DNA of 64,000 nt from CAIWHR01 sp963726775 (GTDB lineage Bacteria; Pseudomonadota; Gammaproteobacteria; Burkholderiales; Casimicrobiaceae), in contig CAVSDL010000001.1 of NCBI GenBank assembly GCA_963726775.1, positions 1,426,001 to 1,490,000 of the forward strand, written 5' to 3'. Within the stretch, counting starts at the first letter, position 1. Every line of letters starts with the position of its first letter. Of this stretch, positions 59,964 to 64,000 are shown one piece after another. The notes below the pieces were generated by a model that saw only the letters and a list, made by a program, of their open reading frames with translations, searched no databases and had not been told where the DNA came from. The position numbers and the translations under genes are program-made.

Positions 59964-60482
59964 TCAGAAGTCCCTGGTGACGATGGGGTGCCGGGAGCGG
60001 GCGATCTTGTCCTGCAGCTGCATGATGCCGTCGATCACCATCTCCGGGCGCGGCGGACACCCGGGAATGTAGACGTCGACCGGGATGATCTTGTCGATGC
60101 CCGCCACCGCCGCGTAATTCTGGTAGAAGCCTCCGGACGTGGCGCAGACGCCGAAGGCCATCACCCACTTCGGCTCGCACATCTGTTCGTAGACCTTGAG
60201 GAGGATCGGCGCCTGCTTGTGGGTGACCGTGCCGACGACCATCAGCAGATCGGCCTGCCGCGGCGAGAAGCGCGGCAGCGCGGCGCCGAAGCGGTCGGTG
60301 TCGTAGGGCGACGAGCTCACCGCCATGAACTCCATCGCGCAGCAGGCAGTGACGAACGGGTACGGGAACAGCGAGAACTTGCGCGCCCAGCCGATCAGCT
60401 CGTCCTTCTTGGTCGTCAGGTACTCGAACGCCTGCGACTTGCCGCCGCCGGCGGGCTGGATCGGTATCGTCTTCGCGGCCAT
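59964..60482 (-). CDS. nuoB: NADH-quinone oxidoreductase subunit B
   Basis: A 172-residue peripheral subunit with cluster N2, the last cluster before quinone. Ligands: the tandem Cys pair in VTACCAMEFMAV (about residues 45-56), Cys in MAFGVCATSGGFYQNYA (about 110-126) and VYIPGCPPRPE (about 136-146). Two bases after nuoA. Confidence 0.96.
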   Translation of the reverse strand: MAAKTIPIQPAGGGKSQAFEYLTTKKDELIGWARKFSLFPYPFVTACCAMEFMAVSSSPYDTDRFGAALPRFSPRQADLLMVVGTVTHKQAPILLKVYEQMCEPKWVMAFGVCATSGGFYQNYAAVAGIDKIIPVDVYIPGCPPRPEMVIDGIMQLQDKIARSRHPIVTRDF

Positions 60483-60484
60483 CG

Positions 60485-60850
60485 CTATTCAGTCACGCCT
60501 TCGAGCAGCCTGGCCTTGTAGACGTAAAGGAGGATAAGAACGAGCAGGAAGACGAAGATGGCAAACGTTCCGAGCATGAAGCCCGTGACCGGTTGCGCGC
60601 CCAGCGCCCAGATGAAGAGGAACACCGTCTCGAGATCGAAAAGAATGAAGATGATGGCGATGGCGTAGTACTTGATGGGGACGGCCTTGACGTTCAGCGT
60701 CTCGATGGCGGTCGCGCCGCATTCGAAGGGCTCGAGTTTGGATGCGCTCGGCGCCGGCTTGGGACCCAGGTACCGGTTCATCAGCAGCGTGACGAACACG
60801 AACCCCAGGATGGCCAGCATGTACAGGAGGAAGACGGCGTAAGGGTTCAT
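60485..60850 (-). CDS. nuoA: NADH-quinone oxidoreductase subunit A
   Basis: A 121-residue membrane subunit with three helices. Loop signature KLEPFECGA (about residues 39-47) with the redox-sensitive Cys, then VKAVPIKYYAIAIIFILFDLETVFLF in the second helix. First gene of the 14-gene operon nuoABCDEFGHIJKLMN, all on the minus strand with short gaps or overlaps. Confidence 0.95.
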   Translation of the reverse strand: MNPYAVFLLYMLAILGFVFVTLLMNRYLGPKPAPSASKLEPFECGATAIETLNVKAVPIKYYAIAIIFILFDLETVFLFIWALGAQPVTGFMLGTFAIFVFLLVLILLYVYKARLLEGVTE

Positions 60851-61085
60851 GGCGGCGCGCGGCGGTCTGTTCCGGCCGCCGAAGGCAGGGCGGCTCGCGC
60901 CGCGGACCCGCCGATCGGCAGCCGATCGGGCGCGGCGTGCCGGATCGGCTTCCGGGAGGCTGTCTGGTCATGTCTGCTGCCGGGCATTGCCGCGCCTTTC
61001 GTTTTCTGCCGTCCGGTCCCGCTGCCGCGGTCCGCCGAATCGCGCCGCGGGAGGGGGGGCGCGCCGCGGGTGCTTCCGCAATCAC
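60851..61085. other. Gap before nuoA, edge of the mobile region
   Basis: A 235-base GC-rich region. It should hold the nuo promoter, but I see no clear -10/-35 pair or regulator site. In many betaproteobacteria secG and a leucine tRNA gene precede nuoA; neither is present, so the mobile DNA to the right probably entered at this border. An IR-like AATCACAAAGTGATTTTC sits at 61079-61096. Confidence 0.4.
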
Positions 61086-61474
61086 AAAGTGATTTTCTGT
61101 TTCCAGGGCGCGGCAGTGAGCCACGCAACGCGCAGCAGCTGGCGACCTCGCTTGCGAAAACGGTGAGCCGAGAGGTCGGGGCGGAGTTCAACGTCCATCT
61201 CGCCAGACACTTCACCGCAGCATGCTTTCTGCGGTACCACCCTGGGCAATACGAGATGGTACGGCGGCTGCTGGGGCACAAGAACATCGCCACGACGATC
61301 GCCGCCTATGTTGGCCTCGAGGTGGATGCGGCGGTTCAGCGTCATGATTCCATCGTGCTGAATGACCGGCAGAAGCTGCGCGCCGTCGCCGACAAAGAGT
61401 TCCGCCGCAAGGCCCGCACGCGGGCAACTGCCAAAGCATCGAAACAGGTAGCCGAGCCCGCATGCCATGCGTAG
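61086..61474 (+). pseudogene. C-terminal remnant of a tyrosine recombinase
   Basis: About 125 codons ending at 61474. They encode the C-terminal catalytic part of a phage-type integrase: HLARHFTAACFL (the H-x-x-R box with His instead of usual spacing), then RRLLGHKNIATTIAAYVGLE, which has LGH and the Tyr nucleophile. The first Arg box and the N-terminal DNA-binding domain are missing, and no start codon fits, so the 5' part was lost at the nuoA border. The stop overlaps the next recombinase by 8 bases, the arrangement of paired recombinase genes in Tn554-like elements and recombinase trios. Confidence 0.7.
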
Positions 61475-63335
61475 CCGTGCGCAAGGGTTGCGTATTGCTG
61501 CGTGGCCAAACGTCGATCGCACATGTTGGGAAGCCTGCTGGGATTCCGGGCATCTGGCCCAGCTGAGCCCCCGTACGGCACGACAGATCGAATTGCTCTA
61601 CGGACACTGGCTCGCGGCCCTGCTCGCGTGGGGCGCGCTCGATACGACGGCCTCCCCTTCAGAGCGTGCCTCGGATGCCAATGTCGGCGCTTACATCACG
61701 GCCCTGCGCCAAGAGGGCTACGCCGCACGCACCATCGGGTCGCACCTGTGGAAGCTGCGGACCGCCCTCCGCGCCATGGAGCCGGGCCGAGAGATCTCCT
61801 GGGTCCACCTTCCCGAATGGTCTGGCGGCCTTTACCACCCACCGCGCCAACGCCAGCCACGTGCGGCAAAGGATCCGCTGGCGACGTGGCCGGACGATGA
61901 AAGGCTGCGGTGGCAGGCTTGCCGGGACGCCGGGCCTCTGGCCCGGCAGACCTCTCACCTCAAACGACAGATTGCACACGGCTATAGCCGCTGGCTGGGG
62001 TTCTTGCGCTCACGCGGCATATTCGACGCGATAGCGCGCCCCTCGGTGCGAGCCTCGGATGACAACGTCGCCGCATACATCGCGGCCCTGCGCCAGCAGA
62101 GTTGTGCTGCGCGCACGATCGGGTCGCGCTTGTGGAAGCTGCAAATGGCCCTCCGCGTCCTGGAGCCGGGAGTCGAGATCTCCTGGATCCATCTCCCTGC
62201 ATGGTCTGCCGAGTTTTACCGCCGGCGGCGCTGTCAGCCGCGATCACCCAAACAGGACCCGCTGGCGGCATGGCCGGACATCGATCGCGATCTCTGGCGG
62301 GTTGGAATGGAGCCCGGCGATCTCTTGGAAGGTTCTTCGTACAGCGCCGGCCTCGCGGAAGGCACGAAGCAGATGACCGTATGCGTTTACTCGAATTGGC
62401 TGTCCTGGCTGCGCAAGGAGGATCGGCTCGATTTATCGGCCCGCCCCGCCGAGCGGGTCACGCGCGACAACGCCGGCGACTGGGTTCGCGCCATGCGCGC
62501 CCGCGGCAATTGCGTGAAGACCCTCGCCCTGCGGCTCTCATCGCTCCGGTCGGCGCTCCGGATCATGCAGCCTGAGCGGGATTTCCGTTGGCTGACCGTG
62601 CCGGCGGCAGCTTCCCTGGCAGGGCGGACGGCGGAGCGTATGCGCTTCGTCGACAGCGACGTCCTGTTCGCGTGGGGCCGGGAAGTGATGGAGGCGGCGC
62701 CGCAGCTGCCGACCCGCGCCCGGCAAGCCGTCATGTTCCGCAACGGCCTGCTGATCGCCGTGCTGGCGGCCCGGGCGCCCCGCCGGCGCTCGCTTGCCGC
62801 GCTGACGACCACTGCTCACGTCATCCGCAGCGACGCAGTCTACCGCATCGTCCTTGGGAAACTCGACATGAAGACCCGGAGGCGGCACGAATTCGACCTG
62901 CCCCCGAGCCTCACGCCGTTCATCGATCGCTATCTGAACGAATTCCGTCCCGTCCTGGCCGGCAGGCGAAACCACCACGCCTTCTGGCTGACGCCGCATG
63001 GAGGCCCGCTGTCGGCGGAACGCATCAGTGGCCTCATCCTCGAGGCATCGAAGCAGCGCTTCGGCTTCGCGTTCGGGCCGCATCGCTTCCGGCATGCCCT
63101 CGGTTCGACCGCACCCACGCGCGATCCCGCCCATCCCGGCGTGGCGTCCGCCATCCTCGGCATCGACCGTAAGACGCTGCAGGACCACTACAACGTCGCC
63201 AGCGAGACCGAGGCCGCCGTCGCGTATCTGGACGGCATTCGGCGCGACCGCCAGCGGACGCAGTGTCTCGCCCGCCGGGCGTTCCGGCAGGATCCCGCGC
63301 ACACGGGCCGGACCAAACTGAATGCCCGAATTTGA
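61467..63335 (+). CDS. Tyrosine recombinase with three tandem core-binding units
   Basis: A 622-residue protein. The C-terminal third (about 385-600) is a tyrosine-recombinase catalytic domain: Arg box around RAPRRRSL (436-443), HRFRHA box (539-544) and Tyr575 in LQDHYN; the usual LGH is LGI. The N-terminal two thirds consist of three related units (about 12-118, 140-246, 269-380), each with WP at the start, an ERAS/VRAS or VTRDN segment, ARTIGS-LWKLRTALR or an analogue, and a closing ISW-HLP or FRWLTVP. Units 1 and 2 are also similar in DNA, spaced 384 bases. Each unit looks like a SAM-like core-binding domain. Size and overlap with the upstream recombinase recall TnpB of Tn554-like elements. 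The start codon is in the previous gene's stop region. Confidence 0.8.
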   Translation: MRSRAQGLRIAAWPNVDRTCWEACWDSGHLAQLSPRTARQIELLYGHWLAALLAWGALDTTASPSERASDANVGAYITALRQEGYAARTIGSHLWKLRTALRAMEPGREISWVHLPEWSGGLYHPPRQRQPRAAKDPLATWPDDERLRWQACRDAGPLARQTSHLKRQIAHGYSRWLGFLRSRGIFDAIARPSVRASDDNVAAYIAALRQQSCAARTIGSRLWKLQMALRVLEPGVEISWIHLPAWSAEFYRRRRCQPRSPKQDPLAAWPDIDRDLWRVGMEPGDLLEGSSYSAGLAEGTKQMTVCVYSNWLSWLRKEDRLDLSARPAERVTRDNAGDWVRAMRARGNCVKTLALRLSSLRSALRIMQPERDFRWLTVPAAASLAGRTAERMRFVDSDVLFAWGREVMEAAPQLPTRARQAVMFRNGLLIAVLAARAPRRRSLAALTTTAHVIRSDAVYRIVLGKLDMKTRRRHEFDLPPSLTPFIDRYLNEFRPVLAGRRNHHAFWLTPHGGPLSAERISGLILEASKQRFGFAFGPHRFRHALGSTAPTRDPAHPGVASAILGIDRKTLQDHYNVASETEAAVAYLDGIRRDRQRTQCLARRAFRQDPAHTGRTKLNARI

Positions 63336-63672
63336 CAGATAGGCAGACAAATCAAGGAACTTTGCCCTCCAACTTGGGTTGGTCGCGGGTGGTATGATAG
63401 TGACGATCGACGCTGCGCTCGACTCGCCACGCGAGCGTGTCTCCGCTGCCGTGGCATTGCTGGACCGGCGCAGCATATGGAAGCGACGCCGCCGCGCCAA
63501 TCAGCGTCACTTACCACGGGGGCCGATGTTGTTCCGGAACAACGGCCTGAACCTGAGCTGGACGATGGGTCGGTCGAGACCGGGGTGCGGATTCCAACGA
63601 TGCCGTCCGGGCGGCATTGTCACATTAACATTGGGCGGCCGGCGTGGAACCAAAGCGACGATGTCGCGCCGA
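63336..63672. other. 337-base stretch between recombinase and IS6 transposase
   Basis: Two overlapping short frames exist: 63379-63678 (99 codons) and 63477-63716 (79 codons, starting MEATPPRQSASL). Neither has a ribosome site or recognisable domain, and the second runs into the transposase end, so it may be the 5' part of a gene cut by the insertion sequence. A position after two recombinases is where Tn554-like elements encode a small third protein, but no similarity can be claimed. Confidence 0.4.
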
Positions 63673-64000
63673 TCATGAGGCCTGGCGGGCGCAGTTCTCC
63701 TGCCGCCAGATATTGAACGCCTCAGTCCGGGCCGTGCGGTAGACGCTGGCTGTCAGTCGGTGCCGACGCGGACGAAAGTGGCCACAGATGAACGAGTGAG
63801 CGGAAAGGAAACCCTGGGCCTGATTCGGTGACTTGAACCGTTGCATCTGGCGTTCGCGGCGTCGGGTTGGCCGATGCGAATTCTCAGCGCGGTTGTTCAA
63901 ATACCGGCTTTGTCGATGTTCGACCTCAGGAAGGATCTGGCGCTGCGCCACACCGTAGCTTCGCAGCTTGTCGGTCACGATCACCCGCGGCACATACTGC
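63673..64000 (-). mobile_element. IS6-family transposase, C-terminal part (cut by window end)
   Basis: An open frame of about 109 codons continuing past base 64000. It has the second Asp of the DDE triad in VPRVIVTDKLRSYG and the Glu in LNNRAENSHRPTRRRERQMQRFKS (split by N-R-A-E-N-S-H), the hallmarks of IS6/IS26-type transposases. The end near 63673 should be close to the right end of the IS, but I cannot define its terminal repeat. The first catalytic Asp and the HTH lie outside the window. Confidence 0.85.

Noticed and set aside
60851..61085. tRNA gene as integration site for the mobile region
   Set aside because: I looked for a cloverleaf and a 3' CCA-type end before nuoA and found none.
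63379..63716. Two short frames as a third recombinase or TnpC-like protein
   Set aside because: No ribosome site, no recognisable motif, and the second frame runs into the transposase, so they are described only as a gap.

Overview
The window is GC-rich, gene-dense DNA from what looks like a facultatively anaerobic, denitrifying proteobacterium. A betaproteobacterium related to Rhodocyclales or Burkholderiales is my best guess, from the nirS-type heme d1 cluster with a nirDL fusion, the anaerobic ubiquinone genes ubiTUV, a DNR-type regulator, the 14-gene nuo operon and the overall family content. No rRNA or tRNA is present, so the taxon is an inference.

Layout. 1-4.4 kb: end of an acetyltransferase-like gene, a VWA-domain protein, a fructosamine-kinase-like protein, a DMT exporter with a His-rich tail and a nickel/cobalt permease. 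4.4-7.8 kb (minus): metal (probably zinc) ABC permease and binding protein, an outer-membrane porin and a small exported protein. 7.9-11.8 kb (minus): a TRAP transporter plus a TauD-type dioxygenase. 12.0-14.0 kb (minus): a copper cassette (PCu(A)C chaperone, outer-membrane protein, DUF2946-like protein). 14.2-17.6 kb: anaerobic ribonucleotide reductase, whose catalytic and glycyl-radical parts are separate ORFs with a repeat element between them, followed by nrdG. 18-19.3 kb: a lytic transglycosylase and a DUF2237 protein. 19.4-26.3 kb (minus): an unusual redox island with two cytochrome b fusion proteins (one with [2Fe-2S] ferredoxin and flavin reductase, one with 2x[4Fe-4S] ferredoxin and an MvhD-like domain), an atypical heme-copper oxidase subunit I and a CtaA homologue. 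26.6-29.0 kb (minus): ubiT, ubiV, ubiU. 29.2-34.9 kb: a second atypical heme-copper complex (subunit I, CuA subunit II, a 59-aa subunit) with SCO, CyoE and CtaA. 35-46.7 kb: DUF2249, TrpD2-like, nirE, then nirS-nirM-nirC-nirF-nirDL-nirG-nirH-nirJ-nirN and a dnr-type regulator. 46.9-60.9 kb: a UPF0149 gene and nuoA to nuoN (minus). 61-64 kb: mobile DNA, with an integrase remnant, a 622-aa tyrosine recombinase with three tandem core-binding units, and an IS6-type transposase cut by the window end.

How it works together (inference). NirS makes NO from nitrite. No norB/norC pair of the usual kind is present, but two B-family-like heme-copper subunits carry Gln where oxidases have the active-site Tyr, which makes them candidate NO reductases. 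UbiTUV would supply quinone without oxygen, Nuo and the cytochrome b fusions would move electrons between NAD(P)H, ferredoxin and quinone, and NrdD/NrdG would supply dNTPs without oxygen. FNR/DNR-type palindromes (TTGAT-N4-ATCAA and near matches) stand before nrdD, both cytochrome b fusion genes, ubiU, the CuA oxidase operon with ctaA, the DUF2249 gene and nirE/nirS. The regulator at 46.0-46.7 kb keeps the E-x-x-S-R recognition residues for such sites.

Cautions. Subunit I (31.1-32.8 kb), ctaA (33.8-34.9 kb) and nirF (39.8-41.1 kb) are each broken by single extra bases (four in total), which may be sequencing errors or real decay. Starts were chosen from Shine-Dalgarno sequences, overlaps and family N-termini and are not proven.
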